Assembly: GCF_001696715.1 (NCBI RefSeq)
Contig: NZ_MBFM01000005.1
Coordinates: forward strand, 218,307 to 276,669
DNA length: 58,363 bases
Origin: Thauera phenolivorans
GTDB taxonomy: Bacteria; Pseudomonadota; Gammaproteobacteria; Burkholderiales; Rhodocyclaceae
Reading direction: 5' to 3'
Each line of letters opens with the position of its first letter. Position 1 is the stretch's first letter. Made by a program: the position numbers and the translations under genes. The notes under the pieces were generated by a model. The model made no database searches and had not been told where the DNA came from. It worked only from the letters and a program-made list of their open reading frames with translations. Shown here piece by piece: positions 8,205 to 18,245 of the stretch.

Positions 8205-9107
8205 ATGGGCGCACCGGGACTGATCGCCGCCTTCACCGCCGGCGCCGCCACGCTCGCCGGCGGGCGGGCGCTGGTCCACTGGGGGATCCGCAAGGGGCTG
8301 GCGGCGCCGCGTCTGCCGCACCACACCGATCCGGGCGTGCTCGGGCTGGGCTTCGAGACGCTGCGCATCGCCACCGAGAATGGAAAGACCCTCCATGCGT
8401 GGTTCATTCCGGCGCCGAACGCCGCCGCGCTCAGCCCCGCGGTGATCGTGATGCACGGCTGGGGCGGCAATGCGGCGCTGATGCTGGGGCTCGCGCGCCC
8501 GCTGCACGAGGCGGGGTATGCCGCGCTGTTCGTCGATGCGCGCTGTCACGGCGCGAGCGACGACGATGCCTTCGCCTCGCTGCCACGCTTCGCCGAGGAC
8601 GTCGAGCACGCCTTCGGCTGGCTGTCGGGCCGTGCCGGGGTCGATCCGCAGCGCATCGCACTGCTCGGCCACTCGGTGGGTGCGGGGGCAGTGCTGTTCG
8701 CGGCCTCGCGCACGCCACGGGTGGCGGCGGTGGTCAGCGTGGCGGCGTTCTCGCACCCGGCGGCGATGATGCGACGCTGGCTGGCGGCCAAGCGCATCCC
8801 GGAGAAGCCGGTCGGCCGCTACATCCTCGGCTACGTCGAGAAGACCATCGGTCACCGCTTCGACGACATCGCGCCGCTCGCCACCATTTCGCGCATCCGC
8901 CGTCCGGTGTTGCTGGTGCATGGCGAGGATGACGTGGTGGTGCCGATCGCGGAGGCTGAGCAGATCTTCGCCGCCCGCGGCGACACGCCGGTCGAGCGGA
9001 TGACAGTGTCGGGCGATCACGAGTCCTTCGCCGATCTCGAGCACCACATGGGGCTGCTGGTCGATTTCCTGAATCGCGCGCTGGCCGCGGGGCGCCCTGG
9101 TTTGTAG
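8205..9107 (+). CDS. Alpha/beta hydrolase
   Basis: A 300-residue serine hydrolase. The N-terminus (about residues 1-20) is hydrophobic and may be a membrane anchor or uncleaved signal. Visible elements are the oxyanion-hole strand VMHGWGGNAA near residue 85, the nucleophile elbow GHSVGAG (Ser near residue 155), the acid in LVHGEDDVVVP near residue 243 and the His in SGDHESF near residue 273. This is the complete catalytic set of the BAAT/dienelactone-hydrolase-like group. The substrate cannot be predicted. A GAGGAG ribosome-binding site precedes the ATG, 10 bases after the thioredoxin-like gene. Confidence 0.85.
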   Translation: MGAPGLIAAFTAGAATLAGGRALVHWGIRKGLAAPRLPHHTDPGVLGLGFETLRIATENGKTLHAWFIPAPNAAALSPAVIVMHGWGGNAALMLGLARPLHEAGYAALFVDARCHGASDDDAFASLPRFAEDVEHAFGWLSGRAGVDPQRIALLGHSVGAGAVLFAASRTPRVAAVVSVAAFSHPAAMMRRWLAAKRIPEKPVGRYILGYVEKTIGHRFDDIAPLATISRIRRPVLLVHGEDDVVVPIAEAEQIFAARGDTPVERMTVSGDHESFADLEHHMGLLVDFLNRALAAGRPGL

Positions 9108-9188
9108 AATCGGGCCTCCTTCCCACCCTCCGGAACGCACGCAGCGCGCGAGCTCGCCGGAATCACCCGCACACGACGGAGACGCCTC

Positions 9189-10220
9189 ATGCAGAAACGC
9201 CGCTTCACCGCCCTCATCGCCGGCCTCGCCGCCTCGGCCGCGCTCGGCTTCTCGATGCCGGCCTCGGCCCAGCAGTACAAGGACGAATACAAGCTCTCCA
9301 CCGTGCTCGGCGAAGCCTTCCCGTGGGGCTGGGGTGCCAAGCGCTGGGCCGACCTGGTCGCCGAGAAGACCGAAGGTCGCATCAAGATCAAGGTCTATCC
9401 AGGCACCTCGCTGGTGTCGGGCGACCAGACCAAGGAATTCACCGCGCTGCGCCAGGGCATCATCGACATGGCGGTGGGCTCGACCATCAACTGGTCGCCG
9501 CAGGTCAAGGAGCTCAACCTGTTCGCGCTGCCCTTCCTGATGCCGGACCACAAGGCGATCGACGCGCTGACGCAGGGCCGCGTCGGCACGAAGATGTTCG
9601 AGATCCTCGCCGAGCGCGACGTGGTGCCGCTGGCCTGGGGCGAGAACGGCTTCCGCGAGGTTTCCAACTCGAAGAAGCCGATCCGCACGCCGGACGACGT
9701 CAAGGGCATGAAGATGCGCGTGGTGGGCTCGCCGCTGTTCCTCGCCACCTTCAACGCGCTCGGCGCCAACCCCACGCAGATGAGCTGGGCCGACGCCCAG
9801 CCGGCGATGGCGACCGGCGCGGTCGACGGCCAGGAGAACCCGCTCGCGGTGTTCAACGCCGCCAAGCTGCACACCGTCGGCCAGAAGCACCTGACGCTGT
9901 GGGGCTACGTCGCCGATCCGCTGATCTTCGTGGTCAACGAGAAGGTGTGGAAGAGCTGGACGCCGGCCGACCAGCAGGCGGTGCGCGAGGCGGCGCTGCA
10001 GGCGGGCGAGGAGGAGATCGCCCGCGCCCGCGCCGGCATCTCTGCCGACGACGACAGTCTGCTGAAGGCGATCGCGGCCAACGGGGTCGAGGTCGTGAGC
10101 CTCACCGACGCCGAGCGTGACGCCTTCCGTCAGGCCACCGCCGGGGTCTACAAGGAGTGGGCCGAGAAGGTCGGCGGCGCGCTGGTGAAACAGGCCGAGG
10201 AAGACATCGCGGCGCGCTGA
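9189..10220 (+). CDS. TRAP transporter substrate-binding protein (DctP family), system 1
   Basis: A 343-residue periplasmic binding protein with a clear Sec signal (MQKRRFTALIAGLAAS...ASAQ, cleavage near residue 28). Family hallmarks are the strand IKIKVYPGTSLVSGD, the LPFLM segment, the region KGMKMRVVGSPLF with the arginine that normally salt-bridges a substrate carboxylate (R near residue 177), and the region MATGAVDGQENPL. It captures an organic acid and passes it to the QM permease encoded downstream. The specific ligand is not predictable from sequence alone. It heads an operon dctP-dctQ-dctM; a 200-base gap without visible genes separates it from dctQ. Confidence 0.92.
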   Translation: MQKRRFTALIAGLAASAALGFSMPASAQQYKDEYKLSTVLGEAFPWGWGAKRWADLVAEKTEGRIKIKVYPGTSLVSGDQTKEFTALRQGIIDMAVGSTINWSPQVKELNLFALPFLMPDHKAIDALTQGRVGTKMFEILAERDVVPLAWGENGFREVSNSKKPIRTPDDVKGMKMRVVGSPLFLATFNALGANPTQMSWADAQPAMATGAVDGQENPLAVFNAAKLHTVGQKHLTLWGYVADPLIFVVNEKVWKSWTPADQQAVREAALQAGEEEIARARAGISADDDSLLKAIAANGVEVVSLTDAERDAFRQATAGVYKEWAEKVGGALVKQAEEDIAAR

Positions 10221-10423
10221 GCCTGGCTGGCGCGCACGCCGCGCCGGGATGCAGCGACCACCGCGCTTACGGCGGTGACGCGGCGATCGCCGCTGCGACC
10301 GTGGCAATGACGTTCGTTGCCGCCGGCCTCGAGCCACTGGCTTTTCCCCACTTCCCCCGGGCAGCGCCGCGAGCGGCCTGCCCGGTTTCGTTTTTCATCG
10401 AGCAAACGACAAAGAGCTTCAAG

Positions 10424-10909
10424 ATGAGCACCGAACCGCTGCCGCCGGCAGTCGAGGCCGACGCGCCCCTTACCGTGGAACAGATCCTCAACGGGATCGC
10501 GATGGGCCTGATCGTACTGATCACCTTCGGCAACGTGCTGGCGCGCTACTTCACCTCGCAGTCCTTCGCCGCCACCGAGGAGTTCTCGATCGCGCTGCTG
10601 ATCGTGGTGTCCTTCCTCGGCTCTTCCGCGGCCTTCGCCTTCGACCGCCACATCCGCGTGGGCTTCTTCGTCGACCGCATGCCGCCGCGCTGGCGGCGCG
10701 CCGCCGAGTGGCTGTCGTTCGCGGTCACCGCCAGCCTGTTCGCCTTCATCGCCTTCTACGCCGCGCGCCTGACCTTCGACCAGTACCGCTTCGAGGAGAC
10801 CTCGCCCGCGCTCGGCGTGCCGCAGTGGTGGTACACGGTGTGGATGCCGGTGCTGTCGGTGGCGCTGGTGCTGCGCCTGATCGCCACCCGGCTGCGGAGG
10901 CGGACATGA
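10424..10909 (+). CDS. TRAP transporter small permease (DctQ family), system 1
   Basis: A 161-residue membrane protein with four predicted helices (about residues 22-45, 55-78, 95-118 and 137-157). The family-typical pattern is visible: ATEEFSIALLI after helix 1 and FDRHIRVGFFVDRMP between helices 2 and 3. DctQ supports the large DctM subunit in the proton/sodium-driven TRAP complex. The start at 10424 (MSTEPLPP) is the only sensible ATG close to the domain; the frame is open further upstream but without family similarity. Its TGA overlaps the DctM start (ATGA), so translation is coupled. Confidence 0.9.
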   Translation: MSTEPLPPAVEADAPLTVEQILNGIAMGLIVLITFGNVLARYFTSQSFAATEEFSIALLIVVSFLGSSAAFAFDRHIRVGFFVDRMPPRWRRAAEWLSFAVTASLFAFIAFYAARLTFDQYRFEETSPALGVPQWWYTVWMPVLSVALVLRLIATRLRRRT

Positions 10910-12189
10910 TCGGCGCGACCCTGATCGGCCTCTTCCTGCTCGCGCTGATCGCGGGCCTGCCGCTGGCGGTGGCGCTCGGCGTGGCGAGCGTGGCGGTGCT
11001 GGCGATGGCCGGCTTCGACCAGCTCGCGGTGCCCACCAACATCTACGCCGGCATCGCCAAGTATCCGCTGCTGGCGATCCCGATGTTCATCCTCGCCGGC
11101 ATGATCTTCGAGCGTTCCGGGGTGGCGGTGCGCCTGGTGCGCTTCGTCACCGCGATCGTCGGCGAATGGACTGGCTCACTCGCGGTGGTGGCGGTACTGG
11201 TGTCGATGCTGCTGGGCGGCATCTCGGGCTCCGGTCCGGCCGACGCCGCGGCGGTGGCGGCGGTGATGCTGCCGTCGATGATCAAGCGCGGCTATCCCAA
11301 GGGCTTTTCCGCCGGCCTGATCGCGGCGTCGGGCTCGACCGCGATCGTCATCCCACCCTCGGTCGCCTTCATCGTGTATAGCGTGATGGTGCCGGCCGCG
11401 ACCGTGCCGGCGCTGTTCGCCGCCGGCCTGTTCCCGGGTATCGTGGCCGCCGCCTGCCTGCTGTTGCCGGCGATCCTGATCAGCCGGCGGCACGGCTTCG
11501 GCCGCGACTACAAGGCGGAGCGCCCGCCGCTCGGAAGGACCTTCGTCGACGCGATCTGGGGCCTGATGGCGCCGGTGATCATCCTCGGCGGCCTGCGCAC
11601 CGGCCTGTTCACCCCGACCGAGGCCGCGGTGATCGCGGTCGCCTACGGCATCTTCGTCGGCATGGCCGTGTATCGCACGATCGGCCTCAAGGATCTGTTC
11701 CGCATCCTGATCGACGCCGGCGAGCTGGCGGCGGTGGTGCTGATGATCATCGGCATCGCCTCGGTGTTCGCCTGGGCGGGCAATACGCTCGGCATCTTCG
11801 ATGCGGCCGCGGCGACCCTGGTCGGCCTCCACTCGAGCGAATGGCTGATGCTGCTCTCGATCAACCTGCTGCTGCTGGTCGCCGGCATGTTCCTCGACGC
11901 GATCTCGGTGTTCCTGATCCTGCTGCCACTGCTGGTGCCGATCGCGATCGCGATGGACTGGGATCTGGTGTGGTTCGGGGTGATGATGACGATCAACCTC
12001 GCGATCGGCCAGTTCACTCCGCCGATGGCGATCTCGCTGATGATCACCTCGCGCATGGCCGGCATCGGCATGGAAGAGACCTTCCGCTGGGTGGTGTGGC
12101 TGGTGCTCGCGATGGCTGCCGGGCTGACCCTGATGATCGTGTTCCCGCCGCTCGCGCTGTGGCTGCCGGGGCGGCTCGGCTACCTGTAG
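10906..12189 (+). CDS. TRAP transporter large permease (DctM family), system 1
   Basis: A 427-residue integral membrane protein with about 12 hydrophobic helices. Typical DctM segments are visible: IPMFILAGMIFERSGVA near residue 60, GGISGSGPADAAAVAAVM near residue 103, GSTAIVIPPSVAFIVY near residue 140 and the duplicated counterpart IGQFTPPMAISLMI near residue 370. The two inverted repeats each contribute a substrate and sodium-binding loop. It starts within the end of dctQ (ATGA). The operon appears to end here. Confidence 0.94.
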   Translation: MIGATLIGLFLLALIAGLPLAVALGVASVAVLAMAGFDQLAVPTNIYAGIAKYPLLAIPMFILAGMIFERSGVAVRLVRFVTAIVGEWTGSLAVVAVLVSMLLGGISGSGPADAAAVAAVMLPSMIKRGYPKGFSAGLIAASGSTAIVIPPSVAFIVYSVMVPAATVPALFAAGLFPGIVAAACLLLPAILISRRHGFGRDYKAERPPLGRTFVDAIWGLMAPVIILGGLRTGLFTPTEAAVIAVAYGIFVGMAVYRTIGLKDLFRILIDAGELAAVVLMIIGIASVFAWAGNTLGIFDAAAATLVGLHSSEWLMLLSINLLLLVAGMFLDAISVFLILLPLLVPIAIAMDWDLVWFGVMMTINLAIGQFTPPMAISLMITSRMAGIGMEETFRWVVWLVLAMAAGLTLMIVFPPLALWLPGRLGYL

Positions 12190-12319
12190 TCGGTGAGCTT
12201 ACAAGTCATTACCGGAGGTAACAGCCTTCTACATGCGGCCGCTCTATGGTGGCGGGGCGTGGGCGGATTCCGCCGCGCGCTCCGCCCGCGAGCCCGGCGG
12301 GCCGCATGAGGCCATGGCC

Positions 12320-13063
12320 ATGAAAACGAAACCCGACCCCCGCGCCTGGCGCTTCCTCCTGGTCGCCTCGCTCGCGCTCGGCGGCTGTGTCGTCGCGCCG
12401 GTGGACGACGGCTACTACGAGGACGAGGTGGTCGTCGTCACGCCGCCGGCGCGCATCGAGTACCGCGGCTATCCGCCGCTGGCCGGCTACATCTGGATCG
12501 ACGGCTTCTGGCGCTGGAGCGGCTACCGCCATGACTGGGTGCCCGGCTACTGGGCGCCGCCGCATCATCGCCATTTCCGCCCGCCGGTGCGGCGTGCCTA
12601 TCCGGAGCCGCGGCACTTCGAGCGTGATCGCGGCCGCGACCGTGACCGCAGTCATGGTTGGACCGGGGGGGATGACCGGCGCCGCGACAGTGCGCGCGAT
12701 CGCGACGCGCGCCGCGAGCCGGGACTCGCTCGGCCGCGCCAGGCGTCGAGGACGCCGCCGCGCGCGGCGCAGCGCGAGCGCCTCCGTCCCGAGCGTCGCG
12801 AGCAGCTCAGGCCGCAGCCGCGCCCCGGTTTCGGCGAGCGCATGCGCGACAACGCCGGCGCGGCGGTGCCCCGGGCGGTCCAGTCGAGGGAGCGCAGGCC
12901 GAATCCCGCCACGCTTCGCGAGCGCATCGATGCGCGCCGGCGCGCAACCGGGGGCGAACCGCGTGTCGGGCGTGCGACCGGCGAGGCGCGACCGCAGCGT
13001 GGCGATGGCGATCCGCGCGCACGACCATCGTGGCCGCGGCAGGAGCGCGACGGCGGCGGCTGA
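12320..13063 (+). CDS. Arg/Asp-rich lipoprotein with aromatic W-x-W-x-GYW motif
   Basis: A 247-residue predicted lipoprotein. The N-terminus has a lipobox (LALGGC, Cys at residue 23), so it should be acylated and anchored to the outer membrane. An acidic/tyrosine patch (DDGYYEDEVVVV) follows, then the aromatic repeat GYIWIDGFWRW...WVPGYWAPP (residues about 58-85), known from the YXWXXGYW family of short proteobacterial exported proteins. The last 150 residues are low complexity, dominated by Arg, Asp, Pro and Gln, and probably disordered. The start at 12320 is favoured over the ATG at 12314 because of the spacing to GAGG. No function is known for the family. Confidence 0.72.
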   Translation: MKTKPDPRAWRFLLVASLALGGCVVAPVDDGYYEDEVVVVTPPARIEYRGYPPLAGYIWIDGFWRWSGYRHDWVPGYWAPPHHRHFRPPVRRAYPEPRHFERDRGRDRDRSHGWTGGDDRRRDSARDRDARREPGLARPRQASRTPPRAAQRERLRPERREQLRPQPRPGFGERMRDNAGAAVPRAVQSRERRPNPATLRERIDARRRATGGEPRVGRATGEARPQRGDGDPRARPSWPRQERDGGG

Positions 13064-13074
13064 GCCGGGAGCGC

Positions 13075-13692
13075 TCAGGCCGGCTGGTCGAGCAGGTCGC
13101 GGATGGCGGCCTGGAACACCCTGCCGAGACGTTTGCGGTCGAGGCCGGGGTTGCGGATCGCGCGCACCAGCAGGCCGTCGAACATCGCCGCGAGCGCTTC
13201 GGCGAGCATCGCGAGGTGGGCCTCGTCATCCGCGCGGCCATCCTTCGTGCGGACGTGGCGCAGCGTTTCGATCAGGCTGGCGCGGCAGGCCTCGTCGGCG
13301 CGGCGTACGATCTCCGCCACCTGCGGGTTGCGCGCCGCTTCGGCGACGATCTCGACCTTGAGCCCGGCAGCGAGCGGATCGAGGTTGTCCCGGATGCCGT
13401 CGACGGCGCGGGCGACCATCGCTTCGCGCACGTCGCAGGCGGCGCGCAGTTCGGCGGTCAACGCGAGCAGGTATTCGAGGTCGCGCGCGACGATCGCCTC
13501 GATGATCGCTTCCTTGTTGTCGAAATAGTGGTAGATATGACCGGCACTCATGCCCGCCGTCTTGGAGATCAGCGAGATGCTGGCGCCGTGGAAACCGTGT
13601 CGGCGGAAGCAGTCGACCGCGGCGCACAGGATCTGCTCGCGGCGCGCTTCGGCGCGCGGCTGTTCGACGACGGGGGAGGAGGGAGCGGACAT
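13075..13692 (-). CDS. TetR/AcrR-family repressor of the efflux operon
   Basis: A 205-residue regulator. Residues about 14-60 form the TetR DNA-binding domain: REQILCAAVDCFRRHGFHGAS, then ISKTAGMSAGHIYHYFDNKEA, where the recognition helix ends in the typical HYFxNKE. The remaining helices form the ligand pocket and dimer interface. It is transcribed away from the RND operon, and a 30-bp inverted repeat lies between the two, so it is almost certainly the local repressor released by a toxic ligand. The start at 13692 gives a normal TetR N-terminus; an earlier start near 13758 would run into the operator. Confidence 0.92.
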   Translation of the reverse strand: MSAPSSPVVEQPRAEARREQILCAAVDCFRRHGFHGASISLISKTAGMSAGHIYHYFDNKEAIIEAIVARDLEYLLALTAELRAACDVREAMVARAVDGIRDNLDPLAAGLKVEIVAEAARNPQVAEIVRRADEACRASLIETLRHVRTKDGRADDEAHLAMLAEALAAMFDGLLVRAIRNPGLDRKRLGRVFQAAIRDLLDQPA

Positions 13693-13759
13693 CGGTTCTG
13701 GGGCGAAGGAAGTCGGTGATGCGTAGTGAAAATCTTGCGGCGCAACAAACGCTAGCATA

Positions 13760-13789
13760 GAATGAACGTTCAATCTAGAACGTTCGTTC
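13760..13789. promoter_or_regulatory. 30-bp inverted-repeat operator between tetR and the RND operon
   Basis: GAATGAACGTTC (13760-13771) and GAACGTTCGTTC (13778-13789) are inverted copies with one mismatch, separated by AATCTA. Each arm also contains the self-complementary GAACGTTC. The size and symmetry suit two TetR dimers. The site lies about 70 bases from the regulator start and 90 bases from the adaptor start, so it can control both directions. Confidence 0.8.
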
Positions 13790-13878
13790 GGACGATACAA
13801 CCCGCTTCTGCCATCGGGGATGCGGCCGCAACCATGGCTGCATCCCCGATGGCGGTTCAAATCCGCGAGAGGCAATTC

Positions 13879-15072
13879 ATGCAGATCAACGGCTCCCTGT
13901 TGTCCAACCCGCTGGGTCTCGCCCTGGCGAGCGTCCTCGTTCTGGCCGCCTGCGGCGGCGAGCAGCAGCCCGCCGGGCCGGCGGCCGCGCCCCCGCCGAC
14001 GGTCACCGTGCTCGAGGTGCAGACCGAGTCCGTGCCGCTGGTGACCGAGCTGCCCGGGCGGACCGCGCCCTATCTGATCGCCGAGGTGCGCCCCCAGGTC
14101 ACCGGCATCGTCCAGCAGCGCGCCTTCACCGAAGGCAGCGCGGTCAAGACCGGCGAGCTGCTCTACCGCATCGACCCGGCGACCTACCAGGCGGCCTACG
14201 ACAGCGCCAAAGCCACGGTGGCGCGCGCCGAGGCCAACCTCTACGCGGCCCGGGTGAAGGCCGAGCGCTACGCCGGCCTGGTGAAGATCGAGGCGGTCAG
14301 CAAGCAGGCCAACGACGACGCCGCGGCCGCGCTGAAACAGGCCCAGGCCGAGGTGAGCGCGGCGAAGGCGGCGCTCGACAGGGCGAAGATCGACCTCGGC
14401 TACACCCGCGTGAGCGCGCCGATCGCCGGCCGCATCGGCCGCTCGGCGGTGACGCAGGGCGCGCTGGTGACCGCCAACCAGGCCGCGCCGCTGGCGACCG
14501 TGCAGCAGCTCGATCCGATCTATGTCGACCTCACCCAGTCGAGCACCGAGATGCTCGGCCTCCGCCGCCAGCTCGAGAGCGGCAGCCTCACCCGCGTCGG
14601 CGGCGATTCGGTGCCGGTCAAGCTGGTGCTCGAGGACGGCAGCGAATACGGGCACGAGGGCAAGCTGGCCTTCTCCGAGGTGACGGTCGACGAGGCCACC
14701 GGCAGCGTCACCCTGCGCGCGCTCTTCCCCAATCCGGACGGCGAGCTGTTGCCGGGCATGTATGTCCGCGCCCGTCTGGCTCAGGGGGTCAATGACGCTG
14801 CCATCCTGGTGCCGCACGCGGCGGTGAGCCGCGATCAGCGCGGCAGGCCCTTCGTGATGGTGGTCGACGCCGAGAACAAGGTCGAGAACCGCAACATCGA
14901 GACCGGTCAGGCGCTCGGCACCGACTGGGTGGTCAGCGGCGGCCTCGCCGCCGGCGAGCGCGTCATCCTCGACGGGCTGCAGAAGGTCAGGCCGGGCGCG
15001 CAGGTACAGGTCGAGCCCGCGGGCACGCCGCCCGCGGCCGCCCCCGCCGCAGACGCCGCCGCGGCCGAGTGA
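13879..15072 (+). CDS. RND efflux periplasmic adaptor (AcrA/MexA type)
   Basis: A 397-residue membrane-fusion lipoprotein. The lipobox is LAAC with Cys at residue 25. The barrel-sandwich half motif GRTAPYLIAEVRPQVTG (near residue 60) is followed by EGSAVKTGELLYRID. A coiled-coil hairpin of two helices spans about residues 105-170, and the second lipoyl half (YTRVSAPIAGRIG, near residue 175) follows. The beta-barrel and membrane-proximal domains complete the protein, with a Pro/Ala tail. It links the inner-membrane pump to the outer-membrane channel. The start at 13879 has GAGAGG about 7 bases upstream. First gene of adaptor-pump-channel. Confidence 0.94.
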   Translation: MQINGSLLSNPLGLALASVLVLAACGGEQQPAGPAAAPPPTVTVLEVQTESVPLVTELPGRTAPYLIAEVRPQVTGIVQQRAFTEGSAVKTGELLYRIDPATYQAAYDSAKATVARAEANLYAARVKAERYAGLVKIEAVSKQANDDAAAALKQAQAEVSAAKAALDRAKIDLGYTRVSAPIAGRIGRSAVTQGALVTANQAAPLATVQQLDPIYVDLTQSSTEMLGLRRQLESGSLTRVGGDSVPVKLVLEDGSEYGHEGKLAFSEVTVDEATGSVTLRALFPNPDGELLPGMYVRARLAQGVNDAAILVPHAAVSRDQRGRPFVMVVDAENKVENRNIETGQALGTDWVVSGGLAAGERVILDGLQKVRPGAQVQVEPAGTPPAAAPAADAAAAE

Positions 15073-15083
15073 GGTAGCCCATC

Positions 15084-18000
15084 ATGGCCCGTTTCTTCAT
15101 CGACCGTCCCATTTTCGCCTGGGTCATCTCGATCGTCATCATGCTGTTCGGCGCGCTGTCGATCATGACCCTGCCGGTGTCGCAGTATCCCGCGATCGCG
15201 CCGCCCGCCGTCGTCATCAACGCCACCTATCCCGGCGCCTCGGCAAAGACGGTGGAAGACTCCGTCACCCAGATCATCGAGCAGAAGATGACCGGCCTCG
15301 ACGGCCTGCTGTACATGAAGTCGTCCTCCGACTCCTACGGCCGCGGCTCGATCACGCTCACCTTCGACGCCGGCACCGACCCCGACATCGCCCAGGTGCA
15401 GGTGCAGAACAAGCTCCAGCTGGCGATGCCGCTGCTGCCGCAGGCGGTGCAGCAGCAGGGCGTGCAGGTGGCCAAGTCGACCGCCAACTTCCTGATGGTG
15501 CTCGGCTTCGTCTCCGCTGACGGCAGCATGGCGCGCGAAGACCTCTCCGACTTCCTCGTCTCCAACGTGCAGGACACCCTGTCGCGCGTCACCGGCGTCG
15601 GCGAGGTCCAGGTGTTCGGCTCGCAGTACGCGATGCGGATCTGGCTCGATCCCGCCAAGCTGACCAATTTCGGCCTCACCCCGGGCGACGTCCGCGCCGC
15701 GCTGATGGCGCAGAACGCCCAGGTGTCGGCCGGCCAGCTCGGCGGCACGCCGGCGGTGGCGGGGCAGGGCTTTACCGCCTCGATCACCGCGCAGAGCCGG
15801 CTGCAGACGGTGGAGCAGTTCGGCCAGATCCTGCTGCGCACCTCGACCCAGGGTGGCGAGGTCCAGCTCGAGGACGTCGCCCGCATCGAGCTCGGCACCG
15901 AGAACTACGGCTTCCTCAGCCGCTTCAACGGCAAGCCGGCCTCGGGCATGGGCATCAAGCTCGCCTCGGGCGCGAACGCGCTCGAGACCGCCGACGCGGT
16001 GCGCGCCAAGCTCGAGGAGATGAAGCCCTACTTCCCGCCCGGGCTCGAGGTCGTGGTGCCCTTCGACACCACGCCCTTCGTCAAGCTCTCGATCGAGGGC
16101 GTGGTCAAGACCCTGATCGAGGCGGTCATCCTGGTGTTCCTGGTGATGTACCTGTTCCTGCAGAACTTCCGCGCCACGATCATCCCCACGATCGCGGTGC
16201 CGGTGGTGCTGCTCGGCACCTTCGGCGTGATGGCCGCGCTCGGCTTCACGATCAACACCCTGACCATGTTCGGCCTCGTGCTGGCGATCGGCCTGTTGGT
16301 CGACGACGCGATCGTGGTGGTGGAGAACGTCGAGCGGGTCATGAGCGAGGAGGGGCTCTCGCCCAAGGAGGCGACCAAGAAGTCGATGGACCAGATCACC
16401 GGCGCGCTGGTCGGCATCGGCCTCGTGCTGTCGGCGGTGTTCATCCCGATGGCGTTCTTCGGCGGCTCCACCGGCGTCATCTACCGCCAGTTCTCGATCA
16501 CGATCGCGGCGGCGATGGCGCTGTCGGTGCTGGTGGCGATCATTTTCACCCCGGCGCTGTGCGCGACCATGCTCAAGCCGGTGCAGAAGGGCCACGAGCA
16601 CGGCGAAGGCGGCCTGTTCGGGCGCTTCTTCCACTGGTTCAACATCAAGTTCGCCAACGGCACCCGCCGCTACGAGTCGGCGGTGGGCAAGATCCTGCAC
16701 CGCAGCCTGCGCTTCCTGGTGATCTACGTCGCCATCGTGGGCGTGCTCGCGATCCTGTTCGCGCGCATGCCGACCTCCTTCCTGCCCGAAGAGGATCAGG
16801 GCGTGATGTTCACCCAGATCACCCTGCCTGCGGGCGCCACCCAGGAGCGCACCATCGAGGTGCTGGAGAAGGTCGAGCGCCACTTCCTCGAGAACGAGAA
16901 GGAGTCGGTCAAGTCGCTGTTCACCGTGGCCGGCTTCAGCTTCGGCGGCACCGGCCAGAACGTCGGCATCGGCTTCGTCGATCTGCGCGAATGGGACGAG
17001 CGTCCCGACGCGGACCAGCACGTGAAGTCGGTGGCCGGACGCGCGATGGCCGCATTCAGCCAGATCCGCGAGGCGATGGTGTTCGCCTTCGTGCCGCCGG
17101 CGGTGCTCGAGCTCGGTACCGCGAGCGGCTTCAACGTCATGATGCAGGACCGCGCCGGCCTCGGCCACGAGGCCCTGACCGCCGCGCGCAACCAGTTCCT
17201 CGGCCTCGCCGCGCAGGACGAGCGCCTGGTGGGCGTGCGCCCCAACGGCCAGGACGACGTGCCCGAGTACGAGCTCGACATCGACCACGCCAAGGCGGGC
17301 GCGCTCGGGGTGTCGGTGAGCGACATCAACGAGACCCTGTCGACCGCCTGGGGCGGCAGCTACATCAACGACTTCATCGACCGCGGCCGCATCAAGAAGG
17401 TGTACCTGCAGGCCGAGGCGTCGGCGCGAATGAGCCCGGAAGACCTCAACAAGTGGTACGTGCGCAACAACCAGGGCGAGATGGTGCCGCTGTCGGCCTT
17501 CACCACCGCACGCTGGACCTTCGGTTCGCCGCGTCTCGAGCGCTACAACGGCCAGCCGGCGATCGAACTCCTCGGCCAGCCCGCGCCCGGCCTGTCCTCG
17601 GGCGACGCGATGGCTGCGGTCGAGGAGATCATGGCCCAGCTGCCCGCCGGCATCGGCTATGAATGGACCGGCACCTCGTACGAGGAGCGCCGTTCCGGCT
17701 CGCAGGCGCCGGCGCTGTACGCGCTCTCGCTGCTGGTGGTGTTCCTCTGCCTGGCAGCGCTGTACGAGAGCTGGTCGGTGCCCTTCGCGGTGATGATGGT
17801 GGTGCCGCTCGGCGTGCTCGGCGCGATCCTCGCCGCCACCGGCCGCGGACTGTCGAACGACGTGTATTTCCAGGTCGGCCTGCTCGCCACCGTCGGCCTG
17901 TCGTCGAAGAACGCGATCCTGATCGTCGAGTTCGCCAAGGACCTGATGGAGAAGGAGGGCAAGGACCTGATCACCGCCACCCTCGAGGCGGTGCGCATGC

Positions 18001-18245
18001 GACTGCGCCCGATCCTGATGACCTCGATGGCGTTCGGCCTCGGCGTGGTGCCGCTGGCGATCGCCACCGGCGCCGGCTCGGGCAGCCAGAACGCGATCGG
18101 CACCGGCGTGCTCGGCGGCACCATCGCGAGTACCGTGCTCGGCATCTTCTTCATCCCGCTCTTCTACGTGGCGATCATCCGCATGTTCAACAGGAAGCAG
18201 GACAAGGCCGCCACGCCCGCTCCCGCCCCGCAGGAGGCCAAGTGA
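15084..18245 (+). CDS. RND multidrug efflux pump, HAE1 family (AcrB/MexB type)
   Basis: A 1053-residue inner-membrane proton/drug antiporter, the normal HAE1 length. It starts [17 protein letters not shown], the canonical N-terminus. The proton-relay aspartates are in [18 protein letters not shown] (near residues 407-408), and the partner lysine is in [13 protein letters not shown] (near residue 937). Twelve transmembrane helices and two large periplasmic loops are evident. Multidrug specificity is likely but the actual substrates are unknown. It lies 11 bases after the adaptor and overlaps the outer-membrane channel gene by one base (TGATG). Confidence 0.96.
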   Translation: MARFFIDRPIFAWVISIVIMLFGALSIMTLPVSQYPAIAPPAVVINATYPGASAKTVEDSVTQIIEQKMTGLDGLLYMKSSSDSYGRGSITLTFDAGTDPDIAQVQVQNKLQLAMPLLPQAVQQQGVQVAKSTANFLMVLGFVSADGSMAREDLSDFLVSNVQDTLSRVTGVGEVQVFGSQYAMRIWLDPAKLTNFGLTPGDVRAALMAQNAQVSAGQLGGTPAVAGQGFTASITAQSRLQTVEQFGQILLRTSTQGGEVQLEDVARIELGTENYGFLSRFNGKPASGMGIKLASGANALETADAVRAKLEEMKPYFPPGLEVVVPFDTTPFVKLSIEGVVKTLIEAVILVFLVMYLFLQNFRATIIPTIAVPVVLLGTFGVMAALGFTINTLTMFGLVLAIGLLVDDAIVVVENVERVMSEEGLSPKEATKKSMDQITGALVGIGLVLSAVFIPMAFFGGSTGVIYRQFSITIAAAMALSVLVAIIFTPALCATMLKPVQKGHEHGEGGLFGRFFHWFNIKFANGTRRYESAVGKILHRSLRFLVIYVAIVGVLAILFARMPTSFLPEEDQGVMFTQITLPAGATQERTIEVLEKVERHFLENEKESVKSLFTVAGFSFGGTGQNVGIGFVDLREWDERPDADQHVKSVAGRAMAAFSQIREAMVFAFVPPAVLELGTASGFNVMMQDRAGLGHEALTAARNQFLGLAAQDERLVGVRPNGQDDVPEYELDIDHAKAGALGVSVSDINETLSTAWGGSYINDFIDRGRIKKVYLQAEASARMSPEDLNKWYVRNNQGEMVPLSAFTTARWTFGSPRLERYNGQPAIELLGQPAPGLSSGDAMAAVEEIMAQLPAGIGYEWTGTSYEERRSGSQAPALYALSLLVVFLCLAALYESWSVPFAVMMVVPLGVLGAILAATGRGLSNDVYFQVGLLATVGLSSKNAILIVEFAKDLMEKEGKDLITATLEAVRMRLRPILMTSMAFGLGVVPLAIATGAGSGSQNAIGTGVLGGTIASTVLGIFFIPLFYVAIIRMFNRKQDKAATPAPAPQEAK

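Noticed and set aside
7605-10337. 910-codon minus-strand frame opposite the hydrolase and first dctP
   Set aside because: It is a shadow of well-supported plus-strand genes, dominated by Arg/Gly/His, with no domain.
10221-10423. Possible gene or RNA in the dctP-dctQ gap of system 1
   Set aside because: The frame in phase with dctQ extends here but has no family similarity, and I see no stable conserved structure or promoter.
14907-17288. 793-codon minus-strand frame opposite the RND pump
   Set aside because: A His/Glu/Asp-rich mirror of membrane-protein codons, with no family resemblance.
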